Assembly (NCBI GenBank): GCA_021234155.1
Contig: JAJEKV010000047.1
Span: forward strand, 6,723,071 to 6,787,070
Source of the DNA: Isoetes taiwanensis
Lineage: Eukaryota; Streptophyta; Lycopodiopsida; Isoetales; Isoetaceae
DNA: 64,000 nucleotides
Direction of reading: 5' to 3'
The position numbers were made by a program, and so were the translations under genes. How positions within the stretch are numbered: the stretch's first letter is position 1; each line of letters begins with the position of its first letter. A model generated the notes under the pieces. It was not told the origin of the DNA, made no database searches, and saw only the letters and a list, made by a program, of their open reading frames with translations. This document shows, piece by piece, positions 48,101-60,564 of this stretch.

Positions 48101-49288
48101 GAGAACTTTGCGCAGGATAGAGTGTGGATAAGTATTTCTAGCTCAACCCCAGTTAGCAAGAAGCCTCGAAACCCTCTGCTTCAGTGTATATAATCCGCTG
48201 CAACATTCTTATGCCCTTTTTGAGTTAGATTGTCAGTGATGCAACATGGGCTTCGCTCACTGGGCACGCCGTCCGATTCTGAAATCTGTAGAAGGGATGC
48301 AAACTTGCGTTGTAGAGAAAAGGAAAGAAGTCGTAGGGCAGGCCACATCCGGCTACCACCATAGCTGAAAGCTTCATGCTTCTCGAACTCGCAGATGATT
48401 GCAATCGGGGTGCGCTCCTTCCTGTTCTACAACAGGCAGAGTAAGGCTCTCGCGTTCAATAGAATTTGCATTGCTATTGAACCCTAAAATTACAGAAATC
48501 GTCTGATCTCGGCCTGAAAAATCTGAGCCCTCTGATTTAGGGCGTGATGCACTATCCAAAATTTTAAGTGAAATCTGGGCCGTCGAAAATTTTAGGGTTT
48601 TATGCACGACATACACTAAAACTTTATAATAAAGGACTAGTAACGGTGCCCAGCGTTGCTGGGGTAAGTTCAAAGCCTGTAGATGTTGTACCCGCAATGA
48701 GAAAAGGTGCAGTAATAATCCAACTTTTGTAACTTTCTATTATAACAAAAAAAATTTCAATTAACGTAGTCTAAAAGAAATCTAGCTCAAACATGGACCA
48801 TTCAGCAAGTGTAGACATCACCTTCCTTTAAATTTACATGATCTAGCATTTTTTGATGGACAGACCTGCAAAGCAACCAACACTAATGATGTGCATTGTA
48901 AAAACACATGTATCATATTTTGCCTGCATTATTGGTATAGCAATTGATCTCATGTATACGGCTTGATGAATTCTCAAAAGTTTCTGTCATCTACAAACGA
49001 AATACCTTTACATCCCTTTTGATTGATCATGGCAGAAATTGATATAACACAATTGGTTACAACTTTCTTTAAATTGATGTTGTTAAAGTAAAACTATGAT
49101 AACTTCATTCATAGTTCAAACGTAGATTATTCAGCAAATGTAGATGTCAATTTCTTTTGAAATAACATAACTGGTTTATTCCTAGCACTTTTGGATGGAC
49201 AGATCTGCAAAGCCGCCAACACTAATGGAACGTCAGTGTAATATACAAATATGGAATGTTTTTTGCAAACTGAACACGCCTATGTCAC
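45102..49288. other. Long non-coding stretch with small repeats
   Basis: No gene is supported. Noted: a 47-bp tandem pair at 45884-45977; TATTCTATATAGATAGCATCAC twice near 46270 and 46327; AGCATTTAC/ACATTTACA phrases repeated at 46436-46525. A block at 48781-48890 (AGCAAGTGTAGACATCA, GATGGACAGACCTGCAAAGC) recurs in diverged form at 49110-49230. Confidence 0.6.
45884..45977. repeat. 47-bp tandem duplication
   Basis: Two adjacent 47-bp units beginning TAGAGCTTAAATTATA, differing at one position (AAAAAGC versus AGAAAGC). Confidence 0.93.
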
Positions 49289-49396
49289 CTCTAGCGTGAA
49301 TCCTAGTTAATATTCATGAGGACTGGAAGCGGGGCAAACTTGCTCTATCGTGAATTCTAGTTAATATTTAGGAGGACTGGAAGAGGGGCAAACTTG
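49289..49396. repeat. 54-bp tandem duplication
   Basis: Two adjacent 54-bp units starting CTCTAGCGTG and CTCTATCGTG and ending GGGGCAAACTTG, with six or so differences, so older than the 47-bp pair. Confidence 0.9.
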
Positions 49397-50535
49397 CAAA
49401 AAAGAACATGGTAGACTATGTTGGATATCGGCGGAAAACATATTTTAAAGAGAGACTTAGGTGTAACAATTGTCCTGCATTTCCAAGACAAACCAGATGC
49501 TGCTTGCAAAAAACCCACAAACATAAATGTTGCTCCATCATTCAGTTCACAATTGGTCCTTTGCTTGTGCACCTGTAAGGTTTGCAAACTATTTTTGCCT
49601 GGGTTGCATGGCTTCATGTAGGTGTAAGTCTAGCTGCCGTCATGATTCTGTAAATTCATTCTGCTGCAAAAATTAGCAAGATATAATGGAAAAGCTTATT
49701 AGACTCCCAAGCGGTGCATGCTTGAGATGAAATTAGATGTGCAATGACAGCAGATAGTTCATTCTAACATAACATATGTTGTTAATACGTTTTCAAATTG
49801 ATTGCAATATTAAGCTGATTGAGTGAGTGACAGATAAGCTCGTGACAAATAAAGCAGTAAGCGTTTTGTAGTAGTAAGTGTTCTGTAGCCTTTACTTGAT
49901 GGCATAGGGACAACATTGCAAGCGTGCCAAGCTATTCAGCATGGCATTTTTCGGAAAGGTAGAGACCACATTGTTGAATAAATTATCTCAAGTGGTGTGT
50001 CCCTTTGTAGCAAGCTCCACTTATAATCCTGTAAGATGCATAATAACTCTTCAAACTATGGAAACAGAATTAAGTTGCATAAGTTTACGAATCCATGAGA
50101 AGGGCAGTACCTGTATGTAGAGGATCATAGTGGAACATCATAGTTAGCTAGTTGCAGTACACAACTGCTCCTTCGGAGTGAATGAAGAGCAGTAGATAGA
50201 GCTTGAGGTGGTTTGGCAAGAAAAATGGAATGGGGATTACAATTTGCTAGAATATGGCCAATAATATCTTCATAAAATTAACTACCCGACAGAAAACAGA
50301 AAATTTTCAGAAAATTTAACTACCCGACAGGAACAGATACTTGAATCCCTACAGAATGTAAAATAGAGGCCATGGCATAAGATAGCATTCAAACTTTGGC
50401 CCTTCAAATAACTGTATAAAAGACCTCAGTTCTTCATACAATTCTCGTATCACTTACTCATGGTTAAGAATGATATTGTTGACAGAGAGAAGATCAGTTT
50501 ACCACTATGAAATACCTGGATTTTGTTGTTGTTTC
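49397..50535. other. No recognisable gene
   Basis: AT-rich spacer with frames below 90 codons and no motif. Confidence 0.55.
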
Positions 50536-50930
50536 TGCACATAATCTCTGCAAAAGAAAAACACAGCTCGGTTCGCCATCTTGCCAAGCATGGGCAAATC
50601 CAGAATATAGAAATTATCTTCGCATCTTCATGTTTCCTAAAAAGCTCCAGAAAATGTAAGATGGAAAATGCACATAATCTCTGCAAAAGAAAAACACAGC
50701 TCGCTTGGCCAATTTTTGGCAGATAGCTTAAATCACGAATTATCAGAGCATCCTAAGCTCAGATGGATCACAGAGATGAACGAAATACTACAGCAGGTGA
50801 AGCCCTTGTACAAAACAAAATCCAGGAAAAACACAGCTCGGTTGGCCATTTTTTGCAGATAGCTTAAATCACGAATTATCAGAGCATAGATGGACGAAAT
50901 ACTACAGCAGATGAAGCCCTTATACAAAAC
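50536..50930. repeat. Nested local duplications
   Basis: CACATAATCTCTGCAAAAG followed by AAAAACACAGCTCG appears at 50536 and 50670, and the latter phrase again at 50825. GATAGCTTAAATCACGAATT occurs at 50722 and 50859, and a GAAATACTACAGCAG-type phrase at 50779 and 50895. This pattern suggests at least two overlapping local duplications of 115 to 155 bp. Confidence 0.88.
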
Positions 50931-51551
50931 AAAATCCGTGAAGTAAAGGAGCTTACAATGCAAAGAATACCAGGATGGGTTATATTGTAAACGTATCCAA
51001 GCACGTCCGGTCATGCCAGGGTGTTACCGTTACATTCTCAAGCCTCCAAAACTGACCCTTTACAGCCTCTTGAAGAATTCCTTTTGGTGACCATAATTCA
51101 GAATAGTCCATAGCTTCCCAACGAAAAACTCTACCTGGCTTTTATCGATGTGCAAGCCTGCATATTCTGCGCCATAGCCCTTTGCAAAATCAAGCCTTCA
51201 GCTATTGTATCTGATGGGTTCCTTAAGCTACTAAATCCAGTTGATCAGACCTTCCTGCACCTTTGAATGATGCGGTTGTATAAACAGATGCATGGCAACC
51301 TCAGATGTTATTGAGTACAACCGCTGCGAATGAAGAGTCGCTTCCCACCTGTTTCCTTCTTACGCCAGACTTGTCCCATGTTCCCATGAAAGAACGGCCT
51401 CCCCTAGACGGGGCAGCCATGGCCCGATATCTCAGCCTAACCCTAAACGTGCCATTATCTTGGCCTTTGGATGCGATGCGATGGAGAACTTAGGCCGTCG
51501 ATTAGGGCTAGGGTTTCATTCACGACATACAATATAACTTTATAATATAGG
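50931..51551. other. No recognisable gene
   Basis: Contains the phrase CACGACATACAATATAACTTTATAATA just before the 208-bp repeat; a similar phrase occurs at 48605-48635. This hints at a shared non-autonomous element end, but I could not define borders. Confidence 0.45.
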
Positions 51552-51759
51552 ATGAGAGATCATATTGAATGTGCTAAGTTTTGTGTATTGATGAAGGCCT
51601 TAGGGCTAAGGTCCAGTCCAAGGTTTTAAGTGTTTTATGTTTATGGGAAAAGCACTTCCTTAACAAAGGTTAATTTTCTAATTTACATAAACATGCCACT
51701 AGAATTAATGGAATTTCCTCTTTTTTAAAAAAAAAAAAGGTTCGCAAGTCAATGCCATT
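51552..51759. repeat. 208-bp dispersed repeat, copy 2
   Basis: Near-identical partner of 44894-45101. Confidence 0.95.
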
Positions 51760-53014
51760 GAATGACATCATACCTAGATAAATTTCTATGCTCACATACA
51801 CCGTCCTTTTCTTAATAAGGTCTATCTTATATTGCAAAATTATAATGTATTTGTTGTGCTACAAAATGTTCTAAAGTTGGTGGATATAGGCAGCTCTCTT
51901 TGCTTAGCAGTAGTGCGCTATCCATAGTAGCAACGTCATTACATATCATAGCCATAAGGATTCCATTATCTTGTATGATTTGATTCTGACAATTTGGAAA
52001 CAGATTCTACATTAGCATTAGATTTTAGACTGTTGAAAGAATTATAGATTTTCAACCTAGGGGTCTACGATCTAGATGCAATAAAATAATGGAACTTCTG
52101 CAAGAGGATTGAAGTTATGACAAAGTAGCCAATTGTGAAATCGTGCTCCTAAAAGTTATTAATGATGGAAAGACAAAGTATCCATTGCTAGAGATTTTAA
52201 TAATTGCTTTTCTTTGCTATCCAGCCACTTGAGGCCCTTGCAGTTTGCTATCATGTTCCTTTTTGTGCTTCAGATCTTACCCAAAGGATTCGGATCTTAC
52301 TCAGAGAATGGGAATTTCAAATGATCTACTGCAAAGTGTTGTTACGATGTACTAGAGAGTCCATGTTTCAGGAGATTCCAATGTCTTTGCCAAGCATTTG
52401 GAAGACGGAAACTACATTTTTTTATTTTGTAATTCGAAATTAGCGTTGCTTTTAATGACATTGATATAGGAAACTTCATATTACAAATTACAGGGGCAAA
52501 AGAATATTATCAAAATATGTAATTTCTGTAAAAAGTAATCAAACGTGCTTTTGACTAGTTTAATAATTTAAATAGTCTTTACTTTTTTGGTTTCCTTCTT
52601 TCCTTCGGCTATGGGGGGGTTCCGGAGCTTCGGCGATGGCGCTCTCTAGACCTTTTGTCGAGTACTTCTTAACATCATCCAAACAACCAACTGAATATCC
52701 CTTTGACCTTCCTCCGACTTCTCTAAGTTATAGAACATGCATTCTCGTGGTGTACAGAGGGCTTCAAAGAAGTCCGAAAAAAAAGATTAGTTTTTTCCTC
52801 ATCTTCCTTCTCGTTCTCTTTCCTTCGTTCTTCCTTTTCATCATCAGGACACCTTATCTTTGAGACAAGTAAGATCGGACACAAAACTCTGAAATAGGCT
52901 TGATTCCAAAATTTTATCCAGTAAAGCGTTAGTCTATCAGATTACAAAGCCTCCCATGCACAACTTGTACATTTTCTCTATCTCTTGCAGATTGTGCACT
53001 CCCATAAACATAGG
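51760..53014. other. No recognisable gene
   Basis: Non-coding in appearance. A 75-codon plus-strand frame at 52636-52863 ends in a hydrophobic, phenylalanine/leucine-rich stretch from pyrimidine-rich DNA and has no family signature. Confidence 0.5.
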
Positions 53015-54204
53015 TTCCAGTGAGACTAGTTGTAGTCAGAGCTGTAGCCAGCAATACGATGGTAGAAAGATTGGGGATCTGGGGCAGGGTTGTTGCATGA
53101 CCTGCTTGGTCTATTTCGTCGTTGTTTCTTACAGCAGGTACGTGTTTTATTTTATTGCTATAGTTTCTAGTTTCTATTGTATAATTGTGCAATGAACGTA
53201 TTTTACAGGCAAGTGTAAGGGAAGTATTGTATAGAGGTCTTCCAAGGCCACTCTTAGTTGATCCAGATGGAGCAGAAACTATCTTTGATCTGCTGTGGCC
53301 TCCTTTTGCAACTTGTATGTGGCATCAGAGGTGTGACCAGATAATTTAAGTGGCTAAGTTCCTTAGGTTTTGATTAATCTCTCCGCAGATAAGACTTATT
53401 GTTATGGATGCATATAGGAAAATAAGGGTTCTCTGAAGTTATCTACATGTGTTGCAAATCATGCTGACATAGTGCGGGTTGAGGAGCCACTTGATCATCT
53501 CCTGTATTGTATACACAAACTACTGATTCTTCAACCTCAGAAAGGCATTATTGAGCAGTCTGCGTATTCCTGGACATCATTTGGCTTTACACTTTTCATG
53601 GGTGTGATTGAGGTTCTTATTGGCGCATCTATTTTTGATGCGCGGAGTTCAAATTCTGAAGCTCAGGCTATAGCAGTAATGAAAGAAATTTTGCAATATA
53701 CAACAATCTATGAATGCGTACTCCTAAAAAAACCAGGAAAAAATATTGGGAAGGTATCAAATAAATTGTTCACTGGTGCTCGATCTAAGGCTAAAGTGCA
53801 GAACGAGGATATTGAGCAAACTAGCCAATCTGGAAAATAAAATGCATTTCTTGCACCCCCACCTTTGTTTAAGAAGTGCATGCCTCTTCTTAGTAGTTCA
53901 TCCATAGCTATTCTCCTCCAAAATGTGACAAGCAGATTATTGCATCCTGCTGTTAGTAGCCAGGGGAATGCATGAGAGAAACAGGAAAAAGCTTTCATTA
54001 CTACCTTTTCCTTAAAGGCGTGTCTTAATCATCTTCAAGGTGTAGATTTTGAGCATTCCCAATCCTTAGAAGTTTCAGATAATTTGAAACACATTATTGG
54101 CAATGCCTGGAGAATGGAGATGAATCTGATGAAGAACCCCCACCAACTGTTGTTAGATCTTCAAAGAACAGATCCAGAAGGATAGTCTGTGATTCTGACA
54201 ATTC
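53015..54204 (+). pseudogene. Internally deleted duplicate of FANCI (exons 6-8, 10, 13 parts)
   Basis: Over 90% identical by eye to pieces of the gene at 54732-60564: the 3' part of exon 6 (from the serine/glutamine cluster), intron 6, exon 7, intron 7, most of exon 8, then directly exon 10 (exon 9 and introns missing), then directly the end of exon 13. Introns are kept, so it is a DNA-level duplication. Disabling changes include a one-base loss in exon 7 (GGCCTCCTTTT for GGCCTCACTTTT), a CAA-to-TAA stop after QTSQSGK near 53838, and a TGA near 53974. The junctions show 3-4 bp microhomology at most. It sits about 0.5 kb upstream of the real gene in the same orientation. Confidence 0.92.
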
Positions 54205-54731
54205 TTAGATGACCTCTCATTTTACAACTTCAGAAAAAAACCAGCCACATATGCATCCTCTTGTCTGCACCCATGTTTTACATTCAGAAGTACAGGTAAG
54301 AAATACCTGGAATTCGGCATATGAATTTATGCCAAGGGTATTGTTGCTTCGCCCACAGCTATGATCCTAGAGATATGCTTCCATATCACATTTTTGGTCC
54401 AAGATTTTCGCCTTCTTATATTAAACTCCCTTATTTGGAAGGGTGAGAGGCCTATTTAACTTTGGGCAGAATTGCAAGTTGATCACATACACCTTAGTAT
54501 ATGACAATTAGCCACATCATACACCTTAGTATATGACAATTAGCCACATCATAGGTTATGATTTATATAACGAAAGTAAGTTCTAATGCAGTTCTAATGC
54601 GAGTTTTTTGATAGTTTGGCATGTACGAGTGAAGGGTCTAGATGTGTTCCAGATCTTTTGGATGTTTTGGCTCATCAAATAAAAATGGCGGGAGAGCTTA
54701 GAGGCACAGTCCAGGGGCACCGGATGCAAAG
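54205..54731 (+). promoter_or_regulatory. FANCI 5' flank with 32-bp tandem repeat
   Basis: The only sequence between the pseudogene and the FANCI start codon, so it must contain the promoter unless transcription starts within the duplicate. Two exact 32-bp units (54486-54517 and 54518-54549, CATACACCTTAGTATATGAC...) plus a partial third lie about 180-250 bp before the start. No confident TATA box. Out-of-frame ATGs occur at 54620 and 54685. Confidence 0.5.
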
Positions 54732-57700
54732 ATGGAGGACGGGGCAATCTCTGAAGCCCTTGCAAATCAGTCCTTCGAGAATATTGTACAATTCGTCACA
54801 GCCACAGGTCCAGATCGCCTTATTCAAGACCTAAAGCAGAGAAGCCAGCGTTCAGATGCAAGCGTCGCAGTTACCCAGTACATTCGTGCTCTTTTCTGTG
54901 CACTTGGTCCCATTTCTCGCGAACAAGATGCTCCGTCAATCTCTAGTTCCATTGACAAAAGTCATCCTGGTGCAGTACTTCTTATGGTTTTCGTTAATTT
55001 CTTGAATATGGTGGATTCTGGGCTCCTGGAATTGGACAGAAAGGTCGTGGATTGCATTTCCTTTCTAGTTCAAGAGATGGATTCAATTCCCTGGACTTGG
55101 TTGCCTTTGATATGCAATGTGGTACTTAAGCATTTGAGTGATGCTTCCATTGGGAAAGAATATCATACTCTTCAGGTTTTGCCCCGCTGTTTGACTCTCA
55201 TAGTACATTGCGTTGATAAGGTGGTTGTTTCTGAAGGCGCCGAGGACGAACAAGAGGGAGTTATTAGCGGGCTTCAATATAGAGATGATTTTATAGAAGA
55301 GCTTATAGGGCTTACCTGGTCAAATGGGTTGCTTTCAAAAATTGCAAACATGCTTAGAGAGTTGCCGTTAGAGACCAAACATGTGGAAGGAATTCTTAAA
55401 AAAATATTAGGGCAAATGAAACATATTGAGCCTCAAGACCTGCCCTCACTTGTCTACCAGCTCTTACTGTTGGCAGCCAAAGGGTTCAAGAGAGTTATTT
55501 TGGATGGAGTAATTGGATTCTTTAGCAGGATGCAAGTGAAAAAAGACAAAGGGGAAGCTAATGATTCAAGGGCTTCTGGACGTATTTACGGACGGTCACC
55601 AATGGATGTGATGAAACAAGTTGAAGGAACAGTTGTGCTGCATATAAATTTTGCAGTGAAGCAGGATTCACAACTTGGCCAAGAGTTGCTATATCTAATG
55701 AAGTCTCGTAATCAGCCACTCTCTCCATTCATGGTTTCAGTACTGCTTTCTGTTGCTCGCATCCAAAGATTTGAGCAAGGGTGTCTGGAAATCCTGAAAG
55801 GGGCAGTGTGTCAAGCTTATCGTGATCTCCAACACTGCAGGTTTGTTTGTACCATCTGTTTTTACAAAATCATGATGTGATCTAAACCAAGGCAGCCCAA
55901 ACCTGCATAATCTCAAAGCCCCTTCTCTCCATTGGGACCCAACTGTATTTGACGTTTACACTGTAAATTTACTAATTAACCTTACCATCTGCAGCAAATA
56001 ACCTTAACCACATCTTTGATGTCGCTATATGGCTTCATTTACATATCTAGAAAAAGCCATATTATGTAAACCTACCAGAAACTGTTAATCAGCTTGTTTG
56101 GCATTTTTGGAAAACCACATTGGCTTTGAAATCGATCATGTGAGTTTTCTTATGTAGTTTTGGTAAGAGATTAGGAAACCAAGCTTTGTACATATTTTTA
56201 TCTTTGTCCTGTTATTTCTGGCTTCTGCAGCTCTTTGCTTCACATGCATCATATAGCTAATATGTCCTTGCGCATTATGACATTGTTGATGACCATGTTC
56301 GTCAGATCATGTTTGTCTTACATGTTGTTGTTAATTTTATAATCAGTGAATCTGTGTGGGCTTCAACAATACTAGGAGCAGAATGTTCTGAAAAATCGGT
56401 GTTGATGAGAGAATCTCTACTTAAAACTGTAATGCTTGAAGATAAATGCAGGCTTTCAGAGCTTCAAAGTTCAGAAGACAACGCCTTGCTGATTTTTAGT
56501 AAGAATCTATTCTTTTCCAGGTAAAAGGTAGCGCATGTGGCTGGGACCATATTATTCCTAGTGTTGTCAAAATTGGCTTTATGCTCATTGAGTCAGCCAT
56601 CTCTGGAAGACCTGCGATTAGTGATGACTCATTGAGGTGCGAGACCTTATCCGGGACCCAACAATTGGGCGTTGACGTACTAATTGCTGCTTTTAAAGTT
56701 CATGATATGGCTCGTGATGAGGTAGGCTAGTATAACTTTTTTAAAACCAAAACTGGTCGAGAATGACATGTTCATGGTTTCAGATAATTGAGCAAAGCAA
56801 GTGTTTAATAATTGGACTCCGACCTCAACAGAGCTATCCCATTATCAGGTCAGGAATTTGCTGAACTTAGGGATATAAAGACCATAAGGATGCATTATGA
56901 CAATTGATTTTTGGCAGGATGATTGCTCAGCTGGTTGAATCTTGTCCTCAGCTGATGCTCGATTATGCAGCCCGGTTGAAAGAATGTTTAGATTACTTCA
57001 GTTTTCTCCCTACCTTTTCTGCCTCGGCTTTTGTTCAAGCTATATGCCCTCTCTTCCAACTGAGTCGTGATGTACTGGTAAGCAATGCGTAAATACGGGA
57101 TGGAAGACGAGAACTTTCCTGAGGCGTATAATGTCATGCATCTGCAGGATTACTCGGTGCTAGTGTTAAGGAAATCCATGTTCAGCAGAGAAGCTGCTAC
57201 TCGCTCAACTGCTGTTCAGGGTCTTCTTGATTTGTTAGTTGCAGAGAAGAAATCAAGCTTATTGAGAGGAAGTGAATCTCTAAATTCCAGTGAGGCTAGT
57301 TGCAGTCAGAGCTGTAGCCAGCAATATGATGGCAGAAAGGATTGGGGATCTGGGACAGGACTGTTGCATGAGCTGCTTGGTCTGTTTCGTCGCTGTTTCT
57401 TACAGCAGGTATGTGTTTTATTGCTATATTTTCCACTTTCTATTGTATAATGGTGCAATGAACGTCTTTTGCAGGCAAGTGTAAGGGAAGTATTGTATAG
57501 AGGTCTTCCAAAGCTACTCTTAGTTGATCCAGATGCAGCAGAAACTATCTTTGATCTGCTGTGGCCTCACTTTTGCAACTTCTATGTGGCATCAGAGGTG
57601 TGACCAGATAATTTAAGTGGCTAAGTCCTTAGGTTTTGATTAATCTCTTTGCAGATAAGACTTATTGTTATGGATGCATATAGGAAAACAAGGGTTCTTT

Positions 57701-60564
57701 GAAGTTATCTGCATGTGTTGCAAATCATGCTGGCATAGTGCGGGTTGAGGAGCCACTTGATCATCTCCTGTATTGTATACACAAATTACTGGTTCTTCAA
57801 CCTCAGAAAGGCATTGTTGAGCAGTCTGCGTATGCCTGGACATCATTTGGCTTTACACTTTCTCAGGGTCATGAAGTAAGATCAAGCATATATCATTCAC
57901 CTTTTTAACTTCTGTAATAACACAATTTTAATTTCTACTTGCATTACAGGTCTTACGAGTCTCTTCAGGTGAATCTTTGTCAGTGGCATTTTTGAAACTC
58001 CGTGAAGGCATTCGACAAAGCAGTTTGAGCGGTGCTATTTCTTATACTTCTCCAGTTCTTTCCCTTAAACGATTTTTAATCATATTACTTTATGTTCAGA
58101 TTTTGGGCTTGCTAGATCACAGGAGTCCAATTCTGAAGGCCTAGATAGGGACCATCATTTAGAGAAGGCCCGCATTCTTCTGGGTGTGCTTGAGGTTCTT
58201 ATTGACGCATCTATTTCTGATGCGCGGAGTTCAAATTCTGAAGCTCAGGCTACAGCAGTAATGAAGGAAATTTTCCAATATACAACAATCTATGAATGCG
58301 TGCAGAAACTCCTAAAAAGACCAGGAAAAAATGTTGGGAAGGTCTCAAATAAATTGTTCACTGGTGCTCGATCTAAGACTAAAGTGCAGAAGGAGGATAC
58401 TGAGCAAACTAGCCAATCTGGAAAACAAAATGCATTTCTTGCACCCCTGTCTTTGTTTGAGAAGCGCATGCCTCTTCTTAGTAGTTCATCCATAGCTTTT
58501 CTCCTCCAAAATGTGACAAGCAGATTCTTGCATCCTGCTGTTAGTAGCCAGGGGAATGCACGAGAGAAGCAAGAAAAAGCTTTCATTACTACTTTTTCCT
58601 TAAAGGCATGTCTTAATCATCTTCAAGGGGTAGATTTTGAGCATTTCCAATCCTCAGAAGTTTCAGATAATTTGAAACACATTATTGGCAATGACTGGAG
58701 GGTCATTGCAGAGCCTCTTCTGAAGCTGCTTTTAGCTTTTCAAAGCACCTTTATACATGGAAGTCAATCAACTCAAAAGAATAAGGAAAAGGGGTCCAAA
58801 GGGAAAAAGGCAGCAGCTGATGAGGGAACTGAAGGGCATAGTCTGATAGCTATAAAATGCTTAGATAAGCTATTCAATTTGGCAAGAAAAACTAATTGTC
58901 TCTCTGAGATTATGGAAAAGTTACTAGAAGTTATTGACGGTGAAGACGTTGAAGCTGATGAAGAGTTTGATCAAATGCTCTGCCAAAAGGTATCTTTAGA
59001 AAGGCAGCAAGAGGTAAAGAGGATTCACCGTTTTCTGCTCAAGCAGGGAAAACCATTTCTGGAGGAGCTGCTGGGTCATTCACAATTTCACGAGGCAGAG
59101 GTAGTTCTTATCATTCTCTTTTATACACATATTTCATCTACGAAAAATTGTGTTCTGTTCCTGATTTTGGCTTACCTAGGTATTCATTGGCTGTATTCTT
59201 TCTCTGAGAATCAGATTGCTTCCGTTTTTAGCAAAGACACATGCAACTTGGTCAGAGCAAATCTGTAAGACACATGAATGTAAAAACTCAGGAGTTGTAC
59301 GGGCATTGTTAAAACTTGCTCTTTCTTTGAGTGCCCCCCCAAATGACCTTGTCCTTGCACGTGACATGGCTTCTGAATTGCTGAAAGTCACGGGATCTGA
59401 GGAAGTGGAAGGTGAAGATGCTTCAGAACAGTTTCCTGTAATTAACAGTGTTTCAAGCAATGTGGCTGCCACAGTTATTTTGCAACAAGTGGACAATACG
59501 ATAGTTGATAATGAATGGCTTATTTCTAAACTGAAGTCCCAAACAAAGGCAAAGCGTCATTTGGACAGGCTCAAGCTGGAAGACGCGTTACATTTGCGTA
59601 TGGAAGCTGCCATATTAATTCTTTCTATTTTTTCCGAAATGACTTTAAGCAGTAAGTTCATAGAATCATCATTTGCCTTTGCGTAATGCAAACACATTTT
59701 TATGCTCTTGTATTCTTTTCCCATTCTTTTTAGATATTCAAGCAGAACATTTCCTGAGAGTGGTTGTTCGAACATATAAATGTTTAGCAGCAGCTACACG
59801 CCTGTGCATTGCACCGAAAGGTTACAAGCAGTCACTTCCAAGTGGCATCTTTCAGAGACTTGTAGAAGTGACATGCAAAAGACTGACAAGACCGCTTTAC
59901 GGATTTGTGGCTATCATGCAAAGAGTAAGGAGTTATTTACCTGATGTCTAGAGATGAGTATAATATGCTTTATTATGGTGCAGAAATAAATATCACATGA
60001 ACTAGTTTTTAATTGGTTGCTGCTTGTGTACAGGACCAACAAGAAAATGTACAAGCTAAACGATTGGCGAATACGATAAAAAGAGAAAGAACAACAATTC
60101 CAAATCTGATTTTCTATGTTGAGGACTATGAGAAGTACTTGATACAGTTAAGTAGACTCACGAAGGTGAACTTGATGAGGCATGCAAAGCGTAGTACTGC
60201 AAGGGACTTCAAGATTATAGAGTCTGGGAAAAAGGCCACTGAGCAAGAACAGCAAGAAATTAATGAGAATGGCGCAAGTGATGGGAGCCCTGTCAGCGAA
60301 GACTCTGAAGAGGAACATGAAGAACATGAAGCAACAAAGGGTCAGAGTCCGAGTCAGAGTCCAAGTCTGAAGGGAGGAGTGTGCTCAGACAACGAGGATG
60401 ACGTTGCTCCTGCAGCAGAGAATGGAAATGAATCTGATGAAGAACCCCCACCAACTGTTGTTAGATCTTCTAAGAACCGATCCAGAAGGATAGTTTGTGA
60501 TTCTGACAATTCTGATGGCGAGGACAGGTCACTAAAGAAGCAACGAGTTGCATCACAGGAATGA
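54732..60564 (+). CDS. FANCI: FANCI, Fanconi anaemia group I DNA-repair protein, 13 exons
   Basis: Partner of FANCD2 in the clamp that is monoubiquitinated on DNA during interstrand-crosslink repair (known for the family; nuclear). Exons: 54732-55840, 56347-56428, 56521-56721, 56784-56848, 56918-57077, 57148-57408, 57475-57597, 57684-57875, 57950-58031, 58100-59100, 59180-59651, 59734-59924 and 60034-60564. All introns are GT-AG and all phases close, giving 1489 residues (animal FANCI is about 1330). Family blocks include [71 protein letters not shown] and [20 protein letters not shown] then [20 protein letters not shown]573 aligns with the ubiquitinated lysine region, followed by two SQ sites (592, 596), as in the ATR-targeted cluster. 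The C-terminus is acidic, then basic (KKQR). Exon 9 and the exon 8 start are the least certain borders. Confidence 0.95.

Noticed and set aside
53015-54204. Second functional FANCI-like gene or retrocopy
   Set aside because: It has frameshift and stop mutations and missing exons, and it retains introns, so it is neither functional nor a processed copy.
54583-54834. Alternative FANCI start upstream (ATGs at 54620 and 54685)
   Set aside because: Both are out of frame with the FANCI coding sequence, while [20 protein letters not shown] at 54732 is in frame and opens the protein sensibly.
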